A stretch of 23,384 bases of DNA from a virus: IMG/VR virus record IMGVR_UViG_3300032323_000407, positions 1-23,384 of that record; one strand, 5' to 3'. The notes beneath the pieces are model-generated. The model was not told where the DNA came from. It made no database searches and worked only from the letters and a program-made list of their open reading frames with translations. The position numbers were made by a program, and so were the translations under genes. This document shows positions 1 through 7,362 of the stretch, one piece after another. The stretch's first letter is position 1. Every line of letters starts with the position of its first letter.

Positions 1-903
1 ATCCCAGTAAGCGTTGAACACACCAGGGGATGCCAACATTACGTCAACGTCACCACCCTGCTTGTCAACCTTCTGTACTAGGTTAATCAGAGCTAGCTCA
101 GTCAGTGTACCTGGAGCTCCTCCTTGGCCAGCTATGCTGACTTCGGTTGACTTCCAAACTGGGTACTCTGTTGGGTTGATGTCGTGTAGAGTGCCAGACG
201 CCTTTACGATAGCTGCAAGACCAGTCCACTCCTTACCAAAGGAGTTAACTCCGTTGGATGAGCGAACTAGAATGTCGCCAGCGCTAATGTCGTTACCAAG
301 GGTACCACTAAGGGTAATTACGTTAGTGGTTTCGTTGATGTCTGTGATTTCTAGAGAGCTTGCTGCACCAGTCTGCTGCTTTACACCAGTTACTGGATCT
401 GCAATGTCAATAGTCATTCCGACCTGTAGGAAGTGGTCAGTGTCAACAGTTACAGTCTGACCTGCCTTAGCAGTAACTACTGCCAACTTACCTGAGCCAT
501 CTCCGTAAACCTGACGGTTTAGGTCGTTAGCTAGGTCCTTCTTTAGACCGTTGATTTCGTTGTCAACAACGTTGATGAAAGCCTGGTAGTCCTCGACTGC
601 CTGCTCGAATAGCTGACCGTCAACCTCAATAGAACCGTATAGGTTTGTGAGGTATAGGTGAGCCTGCTTGTACTTCTGTGCTCCGGCTACAGGTAGCTTC
701 TCACGAACTCCACGGGCACCAATTCCTTGGTTGCGTCCGATGTGAGTGTCGAAGATAACTTCTTTACCGTTACGGGTGATGTTTGCAGACGATGCTTCGA
801 TGAGCTGTAGCGCTGGGTTTTTGTCCCTTAGCTGCTCGTGAAGGTCGCCATACACTAGTTTGATCGCTTCTGACGCAAAGGTCAGAATAGACTGTCCTGC
901 CAT
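1..903 (-). CDS. Major capsid protein (HK97-fold type), 3' end cut by window
   Basis: Main building block of the phage head. The ATG is at 901-903 and the frame stays open to base 1, so 301 residues are visible and the C-terminus lies outside. A ribosome site AGGAG sits 8 bases before the start. The N-terminal 140 residues have the pattern of coat proteins made with a separate scaffold: VIFDTHIGRNQGIGARG, then REKLPVAGAQ and a helix ending in NRQVYGDGSG. Residues of about 150-205 are a beta-rich stretch (TVTVDTDHFLQVGMTIDI, later ISAGDILVRSS) resembling the insertion domain in this coat group. It follows scaffold and portal in the same direction, the usual order for a head operon. It is set apart from the scaffold by a terminator and about 155 bases of leader, so it probably has its own promoter and is made in excess. 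Family call is from sequence pattern, not a search. Confidence 0.85.
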   Translation of the reverse strand, partial: MAGQSILTFASEAIKLVYGDLHEQLRDKNPALQLIEASSANITRNGKEVIFDTHIGRNQGIGARGVREKLPVAGAQKYKQAHLYLTNLYGSIEVDGQLFEQAVEDYQAFINVVDNEINGLKKDLANDLNRQVYGDGSGKLAVVTAKAGQTVTVDTDHFLQVGMTIDIADPVTGVKQQTGAASSLEITDINETTNVITLSGTLGNDISAGDILVRSSNGVNSFGKEWTGLAAIVKASGTLHDINPTEYPVWKSTEVSIAGQGGAPGTLTELALINLVQKVDKQGGDVDVMLASPGVFNAYWD

Positions 904-987
904 GTAAATGACTCCTATGTTTAAGAAAGGGGGATTGTTTGCATCGTCTGGCCCTGACTCGGAATCGGCTGTACCAAAGACATACCT

Positions 988-996
988 AGGATACCA
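988..996 (-). promoter_or_regulatory. Possible extended -10 promoter for the capsid gene
   Basis: On the minus strand this reads TGGTATCCT, a TGN-TANNNT extended -10 pattern, about 85 bases before the capsid start. It lies between the terminator at 1063-1090 and the capsid ribosome site. No good -35 box is seen at the expected distance. The palindrome CATAATTATG is just upstream (995-1004), and TATCCTAG occurs twice on the minus strand around it. The need for a promoter is inferred from the terminator upstream; the exact box is uncertain. Confidence 0.35.
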
Positions 997-1062
997 TAAT
1001 TATGCTAGGATAAAGCCAGTGATCAGCCATGCACGTAAACGCCCTGCTAGATCACTTAAAAG

Positions 1063-1090
1063 AAAAAGCCCGCCGTTAAGCGGGTTTTTT
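1063..1090 (-). terminator. Bidirectional intrinsic terminator after the scaffold gene
   Basis: CCCGC (1069-1073) and GCGGG (1080-1084) form a 5-bp GC stem with a 6-base loop. Beyond a G-T wobble pair the stem is extended by an A tract on one side and six T on the other. Both strands therefore end in a T-rich run. On the minus strand it lies 10 bases after the scaffold stop and before the capsid leader, so it separates scaffold and capsid transcription. Confidence 0.8.
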
Positions 1091-1100
1091 CATTTGTAGA

Positions 1101-1955
1101 TTAAAGCGAGTTTGCCTGAGCTTTCATCTGCTGCTCAAACATCTGAGCCAACATTGACTTCTTCTCATTGCGATCTTTTGGTACGGAGAACTGGTCGGTA
1201 GGAATAGCTCCGCCAGATCCGCCGATAACCATTGGGGCATCTGCCTTTGGAGCTGCACCCTTTGTTGCATAACGGATACCAGATATTTCAGCTAGCTCCT
1301 TGGCTGCAGTGTAAACCGAAGCGTTGTCATCTGTTTCAAGTTGGCTTTCTAGGATCTTTAGAATACGGTTCATCTGTACATCAGAGATCTCGTAGCGAGA
1401 TGTTAGATCTTCGATTTCTGCCTCAAGCTGAGCCTGCTCCTGAGCGACCTCAGCCTCAAACTTAATGGACTCGATGTAGTCTTCTTGCTCTTTTAGCTTT
1501 GCATCGCGGGCTTCAAATTCTTTACGGATAGCTGGATCCATCTCGTATTCGCCGTCTGCTTCTTCAATAGCGTCTGCTTGCTCTTCAACAATGGCAGCTT
1601 CTTCAAGAAGTCCCTGCTCTTTTAGCTGCTCAGCTAGCGTGCGGTATAGGTAAACAGGATCAGAGATAGCAACCTCAGCTAGGCGTAGGCTGTCCCGGAT
1701 AACATCTGGGCTAATGTCCACATCCATAAACTCTTTGAATGGGGTGTACTTCTCTAGCTGCTGCTGGAAATACTTGTCTTGCTCCTGTAGGTGCGGAACA
1801 ATCTTTGCGTGCCAAGCTTCAGGTAGCTCTGCGAGTACCTTTTCATAAGCTGGGTGAACCTTGGTCTCAGTCTCTTGGACTGGAGCCTCGGGCGCATCCG
1901 GAGCTGCTACAGCCTCGGGCGCTTCTGGTGGGTTGATCTCGACTGCCTCAGACAT
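1101..1955 (-). CDS. Head scaffolding protein
   Basis: Probably the internal scaffold that guides coat assembly and then leaves the prohead. The 284 residues are strongly acidic. Residues 1-30 are a low-complexity Glu/Pro/Ala leader; about 33-70 are a conserved-looking block (HPAYEKVLAELPEAW, then YFQQQLEKYTPFKEF); about 120-205 are Glu/Gln/Ala-rich helix likely to form a coiled coil. A small basic, Met/Gln-rich end (DRNEKKSMLAQMFEQQMKAQ) is the kind of tail scaffolds use to bind coat. Position between portal and capsid is the usual scaffold slot. It starts 7 bases after the portal stop, and its ribosome site (AGGATAGGA) lies around that stop, so the two genes are probably translated together. 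The call rests on composition and gene order; no catalytic protease motif is seen. Confidence 0.75.
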   Translation of the reverse strand: MSEAVEINPPEAPEAVAAPDAPEAPVQETETKVHPAYEKVLAELPEAWHAKIVPHLQEQDKYFQQQLEKYTPFKEFMDVDISPDVIRDSLRLAEVAISDPVYLYRTLAEQLKEQGLLEEAAIVEEQADAIEEADGEYEMDPAIRKEFEARDAKLKEQEDYIESIKFEAEVAQEQAQLEAEIEDLTSRYEISDVQMNRILKILESQLETDDNASVYTAAKELAEISGIRYATKGAAPKADAPMVIGGSGGAIPTDQFSVPKDRNEKKSMLAQMFEQQMKAQANSL

Positions 1956-1962
1956 ACGTTTC

Positions 1963-4116
1963 CTATCCTAGTTGTTCTTGTGTAAGCCCAGTTTGATCTG
2001 GGAGTTGTCCCTGCGGCTGACCGTCAGCTGCTGGAAGTTCAGGTGCTCCGCCTTGCATCATCATCTGAAGCTCAGCTTGCTTTTGCAAGATCTGCTCGTG
2101 GATGCTGACGTGCTTCTGGAACTCTGCCTTTACTACATCTGGCAAAGCCTGGTAAGCCTGTGACTTGCGGAATCTGTTGTGAACCTCGACGTGAACTGCG
2201 TGGTTGTCCCAGTCGTTGACGTTCATAACTGGCGGTACCTGTAGAGGCTCTCCAGTGTTTGGATCTACCTTGTCCATGTCGCCGTTCATTGCGCCTTGGT
2301 TCCATTGGTCTTCGTACTGCTGAGCCATTTCCTCAGTGATCTTCTTCATCATCAAGTTCTCGCGCTGTGCAGCGTTTTCGTCAATCTTGATGGTGTTGTA
2401 GTACTGCTTTAGCATACCCATCTCTAGTACGCGTAGACCATCTTCTGGCGAGATGAAGCCCATCTTCATCCATTCAGTAACTAGCGCCTGTCTTGCAGCC
2501 TTGCTTGTTGGCAGCGCAGATCCAGACTCAACACGGATGTCAGTTCCAGATGCAATGTCTGCTCCGGAAAGCATCATTGCGTCAAAAGATCCGTCATCGC
2601 CAGTGATCTTGATTAGGCGCTTGTCATCAACGTACTGCACAAACAAGCTCAAAGCCTGTCTTGCCATCTTCTCGACTCCAGCTTCAATGCTGTTGAAAAT
2701 AGTAGTCAAGTAAGCATCGTCACGCTCACCAAGGTAAGCCATGGCTGTTGCGGCAGTAACACCAGCTCCAGCTTCTCCACGGCTAATCTGGTGCTGACCT
2801 GAGATGTCTTCAAAGTCAGTATGAAGCTGCTGAATCTCCTGAATAACGTAGTTAGGTAGCGGCTGCATAGGAACTGGAGTTGGGTATTGGAATCCAGGGC
2901 GAACTGGGATCCAAACACCTGCACGTGCAGTTACCTTGCGGGAGTCAACTGAGCCCTCTTGGTACATCATCTGAGGCTTAGCCATTAGGTTCTTAGCGTG
3001 GATGATCTGTGAGCGAGTCCTGTTGTATTCGCGCTGTAGAGGGATCAAAGACTTGATAACTGAGCGACGGTAGAACTTACCATTCTGAACACCGTGTAGG
3101 TGAGCAAATGGATACTGTCCGTGGTGGTAAGGAATACCGGAGTCTGAGTACTGAACAATCTCAGTGTCAACAATGGTAATCAAACCACCCTTTGGTAGCC
3201 ATGCAGTTTGGTTTGGCTTGATCCAAGCTTCGATGATTAGAACTGCATCTGGCTTAGCGTTGTCAACACCACGTAGATCAAGTAGCGCTGCATCCTGGAT
3301 CTCGCTGGAAGTAACCTTGGTTGGCTTGAAGTCTTTAGGCAGAACGCTAGCAAAGTTGCTCTTCACGTACTCTTCGCTCTTTGTGTACACGTTGAAGATG
3401 TACGGCTGCTTCTCTAGATCTTCTTCAGATAGATCTGGCACGAACAAATGAAACGGCGAAACAACTTCGTATTTTACGTCACCGGTGCCTGCTGGAACTC
3501 GGATAACCTTTTTTTCGCCGCTTAGTGGGTCTTCGATTTTCTGTGTCTCGTAGTGCTTGACGTTAGAATCCCAGAAGCACTTGATAAATCCATTTCCGCA
3601 GATAGCTCTCCAGAATTCTGCCTTCTGCAAGATCTCAGTCTGGAAGTGATTGTTGTCGTAAACTGACTGCCATACTTGTTCGCCGGCTGTAGCTGATAGT
3701 AGATCTTCTTCATCGTTTGATGCAGGAACTACGGAAGCTGATGGCTGCTGAGAAGTTGTCTTTGCAATCTCAGTACGGATGATCGGCTCAATGCGGTTCA
3801 CGGTAATACGTGGCAGCATTGATGGGTTTGGCTCTTCGACTAGACCCTGACGGCCAGCAACGCTTCGCCAGTCGTGGTACTGGTAGCCGTTGTAGAAAGC
3901 AAGCTGTAGGTACCAGTCATTCTCTTCGACCTTGCGGGCAGCCTTGCACTTCTCGTACTCGGACTTGGCCCATGCAACTAGCTTCTTTGACTGCTCCTGC
4001 TTCTTGAAGCGCTTTAGGATGCTGTCGTCAACAAGTTCGCCCGCTGTGGTTGGGGCTTTTTCTTGCAGGGATCTGTCTAGCGCAGCTATCTCTAGCTCTA
4101 GATCGTTAATTGCCAT
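1963..4116 (-). CDS. Portal protein (P22-like)
   Basis: Forms the dodecameric ring at one head vertex through which DNA is pumped and to which the tail joins. At 717 residues it matches the large P22-type portal class rather than the shorter lambda or HK97 classes. Visible blocks are DWYLQLAFYNGYQYHDW near residue 67, then LPRITVNRIEPIIRTEIAKT, a mid-protein stem/wing region with QREYNRTRSQIIHAKNL, and DISGQHQISRGEAGAGVTAA. The C-terminus is Gln/Met/Pro-rich (LQMMMQGGAPELPAADGQPQ), typical of a helical barrel followed by a flexible end. It sits between terminase and scaffold. The start overlaps the end of the preceding small membrane-protein gene by 11 bases, and GGAAG lies 6 bases before the ATG. 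Confidence 0.88.
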   Translation of the reverse strand: MAINDLELEIAALDRSLQEKAPTTAGELVDDSILKRFKKQEQSKKLVAWAKSEYEKCKAARKVEENDWYLQLAFYNGYQYHDWRSVAGRQGLVEEPNPSMLPRITVNRIEPIIRTEIAKTTSQQPSASVVPASNDEEDLLSATAGEQVWQSVYDNNHFQTEILQKAEFWRAICGNGFIKCFWDSNVKHYETQKIEDPLSGEKKVIRVPAGTGDVKYEVVSPFHLFVPDLSEEDLEKQPYIFNVYTKSEEYVKSNFASVLPKDFKPTKVTSSEIQDAALLDLRGVDNAKPDAVLIIEAWIKPNQTAWLPKGGLITIVDTEIVQYSDSGIPYHHGQYPFAHLHGVQNGKFYRRSVIKSLIPLQREYNRTRSQIIHAKNLMAKPQMMYQEGSVDSRKVTARAGVWIPVRPGFQYPTPVPMQPLPNYVIQEIQQLHTDFEDISGQHQISRGEAGAGVTAATAMAYLGERDDAYLTTIFNSIEAGVEKMARQALSLFVQYVDDKRLIKITGDDGSFDAMMLSGADIASGTDIRVESGSALPTSKAARQALVTEWMKMGFISPEDGLRVLEMGMLKQYYNTIKIDENAAQRENLMMKKITEEMAQQYEDQWNQGAMNGDMDKVDPNTGEPLQVPPVMNVNDWDNHAVHVEVHNRFRKSQAYQALPDVVKAEFQKHVSIHEQILQKQAELQMMMQGGAPELPAADGQPQGQLPDQTGLTQEQLG

Positions 4117-4462
4117 AGTCTACTTCCAAGTCTTTCCAAGCCTCATCCATACGCTGTTGGTCCTTGACCATTAGCTCATATTCTTCGCCGGTCAGATAAG
4201 GCCCATTATACACTGATTGAGGCATTGGTTCAGGCGTTGCAGCCTGCAACATTTGATAAGCGATTGGGTCTTTACTACTTAGAAGATTTAGTGCTTGGCT
4301 TAGTAGCTTTTGCTGATCCCTTGACGCTTGTTCCTGGCTCTTCAATGATCTCTCCAGAGTCTCCAGAGTTGGCTTCAGCACCTTTAGGTTGTACAGGCTT
4401 ACTAACGCCACTAACGCCAGCAAGCTCAGTGACAAAGTCGCTGAGTAGAGAATTGATACCAT
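4106..4462 (-). CDS. Small membrane-anchored coiled-coil protein, overprinted on the zinc-finger gene
   Basis: Unknown function. The 118 residues begin with one hydrophobic segment (about 3-24, ILYSATLSLSLLALVALVSL) followed by a charged, Gln/Glu/Leu-rich helix (about 28-62) and the block SKDPIAYQMLQA. Similar short proteins with one membrane segment, a coiled coil and a S-K-D-P tail lie near packaging or head genes in other phages. The first 188 bases are read in a different frame from the zinc-finger gene upstream (4275-4748). The overlap looks real because AAGGAG stands 7 bases before the ATG, inside that other gene. The shared bases encode the membrane segment and coil here but only a low-complexity Ser/Lys/Gly tail there, so this frame seems the constrained one. 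Stop overlaps the portal start by 11 bases. An i-spanin role was considered but the locus does not support it. Confidence 0.7.
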   Translation of the reverse strand: MVSILYSATLSLSLLALVALVSLYNLKVLKPTLETLERSLKSQEQASRDQQKLLSQALNLLSSKDPIAYQMLQAATPEPMPQSVYNGPYLTGEEYELMVKDQQRMDEAWKDLEVDYGN

Positions 4463-4748
4463 TTGTTAGCTCCTTGATTATTTTCGGTGCGGCCTCTAGC
4501 TGGGCCTTAGCTGTAGCTAGCTCGGCTGATAGTAGATCTACCGTGCTCTCGTGTAGGGCCTTGCTCTTCATGCCGCTAAATGTGGCTAGCTCAACAAGGC
4601 ATTCGTCGCAATAGTAAGCGCCCATGTTTGTTCCGGGGATGCTGCGACCTAGGTCCCAGAGGTTTCTTCCAGCGCTGCACCTGAGACACATGCCTGGGTA
4701 AGGAGCGCCTTGCTCGTAAAAGCGGAATGATGCTTTGAATACGTCCAT
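4275..4748 (-). CDS. Zinc-finger protein of the packaging operon
   Basis: 157 residues with four Cys in two CxxC pairs (C21, C24, C47, C50), a zinc-ribbon arrangement with a 22-residue gap. A helix of about 62-100 follows, then a Gly/Ser/Lys tail (about 101-157) that looks disordered. It lies between the terminase (stop 2 bases upstream) and the portal, with AAGGA 5 bases before the ATG, so it belongs to the head operon. A zinc-binding DNA or protein contact in packaging is a reasonable guess, but nothing shows the target. The last 188 bases are shared out of frame with the small membrane-protein gene. The true gene could once have been shorter, with the tail arising from read-through into the overlap. 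I do not recognise a named family. Confidence 0.75.
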   Translation of the reverse strand: MDVFKASFRFYEQGAPYPGMCLRCSAGRNLWDLGRSIPGTNMGAYYCDECLVELATFSGMKSKALHESTVDLLSAELATAKAQLEAAPKIIKELTNGINSLLSDFVTELAGVSGVSKPVQPKGAEANSGDSGEIIEEPGTSVKGSAKATKPSTKSSK

Positions 4749-4750
4749 TT

Positions 4751-6286
4751 TTATCCTTCCAATGATCTAACTGCTGTGATCCCGCGCCAACCATCGCCCC
4801 ATGAATCAGAATCATCTATGTCTGATAGTGGAGTGACTGGAGAGAATCGCTCACCAAAACTGGCGTGGAATCTGTGATTTGTAGTTTCCCCTTTGAGCTG
4901 CTCTGGCGTTAGGTCATCCATGAACGTCATTGCATACTTCAGGGCATCATAGCAGTGGTTGTTCACGTCTCTGATGTCTTCTTGCTTGTTGTGCTGCTCA
5001 GCCATTTTAGGGCTTGCCCACTTTTTCCACTTGAGTTTAGGTAGCTCAGCGATAAGGCGTGGACATTCATCCGTGATCATAAGAAAAGGTTTCTTAGTCT
5101 TCGGATTAAACTTGAAATACTGTGAGATCTTTTCGAGGCCAATACGGCGATCGGTAGGGATGGAATCCACAGAGATGTAGATACCTGCCTTCTGATACTC
5201 CTGGAGAATCGAAGTTCCGGTGTGCTCTTTGGTTTGCTTGATAGCTGGATCACCCGTGGTAAGCCAGACTTCGCAGCCGTATTCCGTCTTAATTTCCCTC
5301 GTTATTTTATTGACTATGGCAGCATGTTCTGCCACTGTTAGCTTAGCCTGATAATGCTCACGAAACACGGTCATGGTGCCATCATCCGACACGGCTATCC
5401 AGAGCCACACTGTTGGGTTAGTGTAGCCTGAGTCCATCGTACGGATGATGCGGTCATCAGGCTTAGGCTTAAAGGTTCCTCTGGGAATGCAGTGAGTTGT
5501 CGGTGAGAAGTCTGGGAATACAGCGCCACCTAGATGGACATACTGGCCTTTAGATCTAACCTCGCGCTCCTCTTCAGGCAGCATGTCCAGGAACTTGGCG
5601 ATAGCGTCCTTGCTAAGCGATGGATTGTCGTGGATCTGGGCCTCTACAATACCTATAGGCTTATTGCCCTCTTTGGCTGGCATGTAGATATCGTCATAGA
5701 TCCACTCCATACCCTGCACTGGGGTCTGAGACATCCACCAGACACCGTTGGTGTCCACTAGTCGGGCTAGACACTCACGGAATACGGTCTGTGGGCACTC
5801 TTCGTCAAAGTGTACAAAATGCCTAGAAGATCCGGCGAACTTGTCAAGATCCTGATCTTGGGACATAAACTCAACAAATGAGCCGTTGTTCAGGGTAAGT
5901 ACGTGGCGTTCGCGGGAGTAGCTCTGCTCCCAGGATCCGTTGATCAAGAAGGACTTAGGCAGCCATTGCTTGTAAAGCGGCAGGATAATTTTGTCCACAC
6001 CATTCAAGAAGTCCACTGCTACCACACGGCCTCGAATAGGCTCATCCGGTATCTGGCGGTATGGGTGAGAATGGGTCAGCCACCAGATGGCTTCAATGGT
6101 TGAGCCTAGCGATTTACCTGATCTGTTACCGCCAATGTACAGGCGATCTGGCATTTCGTGCTTGTGAAATAGCTCTTGCTTTTCGCTGGGGATATAGTCG
6201 TATAGATTTGGCTGGCGAGCAGCTTCGGTTAGCCCCTCGCCTAGTTGGAGCAAAACCGATGAAAAGTCGTAAGACTCTTTAGCCAT
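4751..6286 (-). CDS. terL: Terminase large subunit
   Basis: Motor ATPase and nuclease that packages DNA into the prohead. 511 residues, normal for the family. ATPase domain: Walker A GGNRSGKS (52-59), Walker B HFVHFDEE (156-163, D161 and E162), coupling motif SQTP (186-189). Nuclease domain, RNase H-like fold: acidic residues at D285 (TMDSGY), D346 (TTGDPAI) and D447 (HCYDALKYAM). Start at 6286 is preferred: the frame begins there and it overlaps the upstream nuclease gene by 8 bases. No ribosome site is seen before it; instead TGGTAAAAT ends 6 bases before the ATG (see promoter at 6293-6301), so it may be translated by coupling or from a leaderless transcript. No small terminase subunit is recognised beside it. 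Confidence 0.95.
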   Translation of the reverse strand: MAKESYDFSSVLLQLGEGLTEAARQPNLYDYIPSEKQELFHKHEMPDRLYIGGNRSGKSLGSTIEAIWWLTHSHPYRQIPDEPIRGRVVAVDFLNGVDKIILPLYKQWLPKSFLINGSWEQSYSRERHVLTLNNGSFVEFMSQDQDLDKFAGSSRHFVHFDEECPQTVFRECLARLVDTNGVWWMSQTPVQGMEWIYDDIYMPAKEGNKPIGIVEAQIHDNPSLSKDAIAKFLDMLPEEEREVRSKGQYVHLGGAVFPDFSPTTHCIPRGTFKPKPDDRIIRTMDSGYTNPTVWLWIAVSDDGTMTVFREHYQAKLTVAEHAAIVNKITREIKTEYGCEVWLTTGDPAIKQTKEHTGTSILQEYQKAGIYISVDSIPTDRRIGLEKISQYFKFNPKTKKPFLMITDECPRLIAELPKLKWKKWASPKMAEQHNKQEDIRDVNNHCYDALKYAMTFMDDLTPEQLKGETTNHRFHASFGERFSPVTPLSDIDDSDSWGDGWRGITAVRSLEG

Positions 6287-6710
6287 GGATCAATTTTACC
6301 AAGTCGGCTAGCGGTAGTCGTACCAGAGTTGAATCATGGTAGTCAAGATAAGTGCGTAGAGCGAATAGATCACCCAGTTCTGCATAAGCCCACCAGCCAC
6401 CAGCTCTAGGATAACCAACCCCAGCACGCTGGGTAACAAGGAATCCATACTTGGCATCAGCGTTCTTTTTTTCTGTACGCGCCTCTTCATACCATTTCTT
6501 TACTTGCTCAAATGAGGCATCTTTGGCGGATTTCCCGCCTTTGACCTCAAATACAATAAGCCCATAGCTTTCACGAAGCCATACATCGCCTTCATCGTCG
6601 CTCCCTTTTAGAACGTTTCGGTGAGCGTCGAGGGGGCTGTAGCCTACGGATAGTAGGTAGTTTCGCACTGCCGTCTCAGCTCTGGTGCCAATACTCTTAG
6701 ATTTACTCAT
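6279..6710 (-). CDS. PD-(D/E)XK nuclease, Holliday-junction-resolvase-like
   Basis: 143 residues with the spaced acidic pattern of the PD-(D/E)XK fold: E12 in the first helix (GTRAETAVRNYL), D42 (DDEGDVWL) and E55-x-K57 (LIVFEVKGG), then a helix with FEQVKKWYEEA. Size and spacing resemble small phage or archaeal resolvases and VRR/Hjc-like enzymes. It would cut branched or damaged DNA, and in a packaging operon would remove junctions before the terminase motor meets them; that role is inferred. It is the first gene of the leftward late operon: AAGGAG lies 9 bases before the ATG and the start is 34 bases from the divergent fibre gene. An earlier ATG nearer to AAGGAG is closed by a stop after four codons. 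Its stop overlaps the terminase start by 8 bases. Confidence 0.8.
   Translation of the reverse strand: MSKSKSIGTRAETAVRNYLLSVGYSPLDAHRNVLKGSDDEGDVWLRESYGLIVFEVKGGKSAKDASFEQVKKWYEEARTEKKNADAKYGFLVTQRAGVGYPRAGGWWAYAELGDLFALRTYLDYHDSTLVRLPLADLVKLIHG
6293..6301 (-). promoter_or_regulatory. Possible extended -10 box just before the terminase start
   Basis: Minus strand TGGTAAAAT, a TGN-TANNNT pattern, ends 6 bases before the terminase ATG. Transcription from it would begin at or next to the A of the ATG, giving a leaderless message; such messages are common in Actinobacteria. No ribosome site competes. The same layout (TGGTACAAT, 6 bases, ATG) occurs before the endolysin gene. It lies inside the nuclease coding region, so chance is possible. 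Confidence 0.35.
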
Positions 6711-6730
6711 GTCTCATGTCTCCTTGTTCC

Positions 6731-6741
6731 ACTATACTATC
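6731..6741. promoter_or_regulatory. Divergent promoter: overlapping -10 boxes for both late operons
   Basis: The 34-base gap between the two divergent operons holds ACTATACTATC. On the plus strand TATACT (6734-6739) is a -10 box ending 5 bases before the fibre-operon ATG, suggesting a leaderless or almost leaderless start. On the minus strand TATAGT (complement of 6731-6736) precedes the nuclease gene and its AAGGAG. The two boxes share bases 6734-6736. No convincing -35 box is seen on either side. Confidence 0.45.
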
Positions 6742-6744
6742 AGC

Positions 6745-7344
6745 ATGAGCTTTCTTAGTGAACGTAATTCGACATTTCAGCAGGTAAAGGATTTTCATCT
6801 AAACTCTGACGTCGATCAGAACGCTATCTCTCAGCATCACACACTAGGCCCGCTAGCTAACCAAGCATCGCCAGGCGATCACATCCATGACGGTAAGACT
6901 TCTGCCAAGCTGGAGCTAAGCAACCTAACTAGCAGCTCTATCCCATTTACCGTAGTAAAAGGCACTACTGGCACTCAGCCAACTTTCAATGGTGCCCCAC
7001 TATTTACGGGTAGCTATACCCGCTGGGGAAATATGTGCCACTTTCAGATTGACGTAGACATGGACAACATCACGAACTTCGGGACCGGGGACTACTATGT
7101 TGATCTGCCATTCAACGTCTCACACCCCTATCTATTTAGAGACGGATGTTTGCACGACATAAGCGCCTCAAGGCAATATGCCATTTCAGGCCACGTTGCA
7201 ATTGGGCAAAAAAGGCTTTATTTATTTACCACCGATGCTCAAGGTAACAGAAGTTTTGATGCTCCTTTTACTTCTACAGTGCCAGTGACTCTCAGCACGG
7301 CAGACAACTTTCACATCGCAGGAACGTACGAAATAGAAGAATAA
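6745..7344 (+). CDS. Putative virion structural or tail-associated protein
   Basis: First gene of the rightward fibre/lysis operon; 199 residues from the ATG at 6745 (MSFLSERNSTF). An in-frame ATG 60 bases upstream would run through the divergent promoter and into the opposite gene's start, so it is not used here. Residues 20-55 include HHTLGPLANQASPGDHIHDG, a His-rich segment seen in phage adhesin and fibre proteins just before the beta-rich body. The rest is predicted beta (FTGSYTRWGNMCHFQIDVDM, YYVDLPFNVSHPY, and a final NFHIAGTYEIEE), like the beta-sandwich tip domains of phage and prophage structural proteins that read 'value, wetting, range' type repeats. No enzyme motif is visible. A fibre tip or baseplate decoration is likely; exact role unknown. 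Confidence 0.65.
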   Translation: MSFLSERNSTFQQVKDFHLNSDVDQNAISQHHTLGPLANQASPGDHIHDGKTSAKLELSNLTSSSIPFTVVKGTTGTQPTFNGAPLFTGSYTRWGNMCHFQIDVDMDNITNFGTGDYYVDLPFNVSHPYLFRDGCLHDISASRQYAISGHVAIGQKRLYLFTTDAQGNRSFDAPFTSTVPVTLSTADNFHIAGTYEIEE

Positions 7345-7349
7345 TAGTG

Positions 7350-7355
7350 TAGAAT
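7350..7355 (+). promoter_or_regulatory. Possible -10 box for a leaderless collagen-like fibre transcript
   Basis: TAGAAT stands 7 bases before the ATG at 7363. The 18-base gap between the two genes has no ribosome site, so a leaderless start from this box is the simplest explanation for translation. No -35 box is obvious. Confidence 0.4.
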
Positions 7356-7362
7356 AAGCACT

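Noticed and set aside
922-986. 20-codon leader peptide (starting near 984, minus strand) before the capsid gene
   Set aside because: An ATG follows the possible -10 box, and the frame ends before the capsid ribosome site, but there is no ribosome site or attenuator-like pair of hairpins; such short frames arise by chance.
4106-4748. Overlapping pair as an Rz/Rz1-like spanin
   Set aside because: The inner gene does have an N-terminal membrane segment and coil, but the partner is a zinc finger with no lipobox, and both lie between terminase and portal, far from the endolysin and holin.
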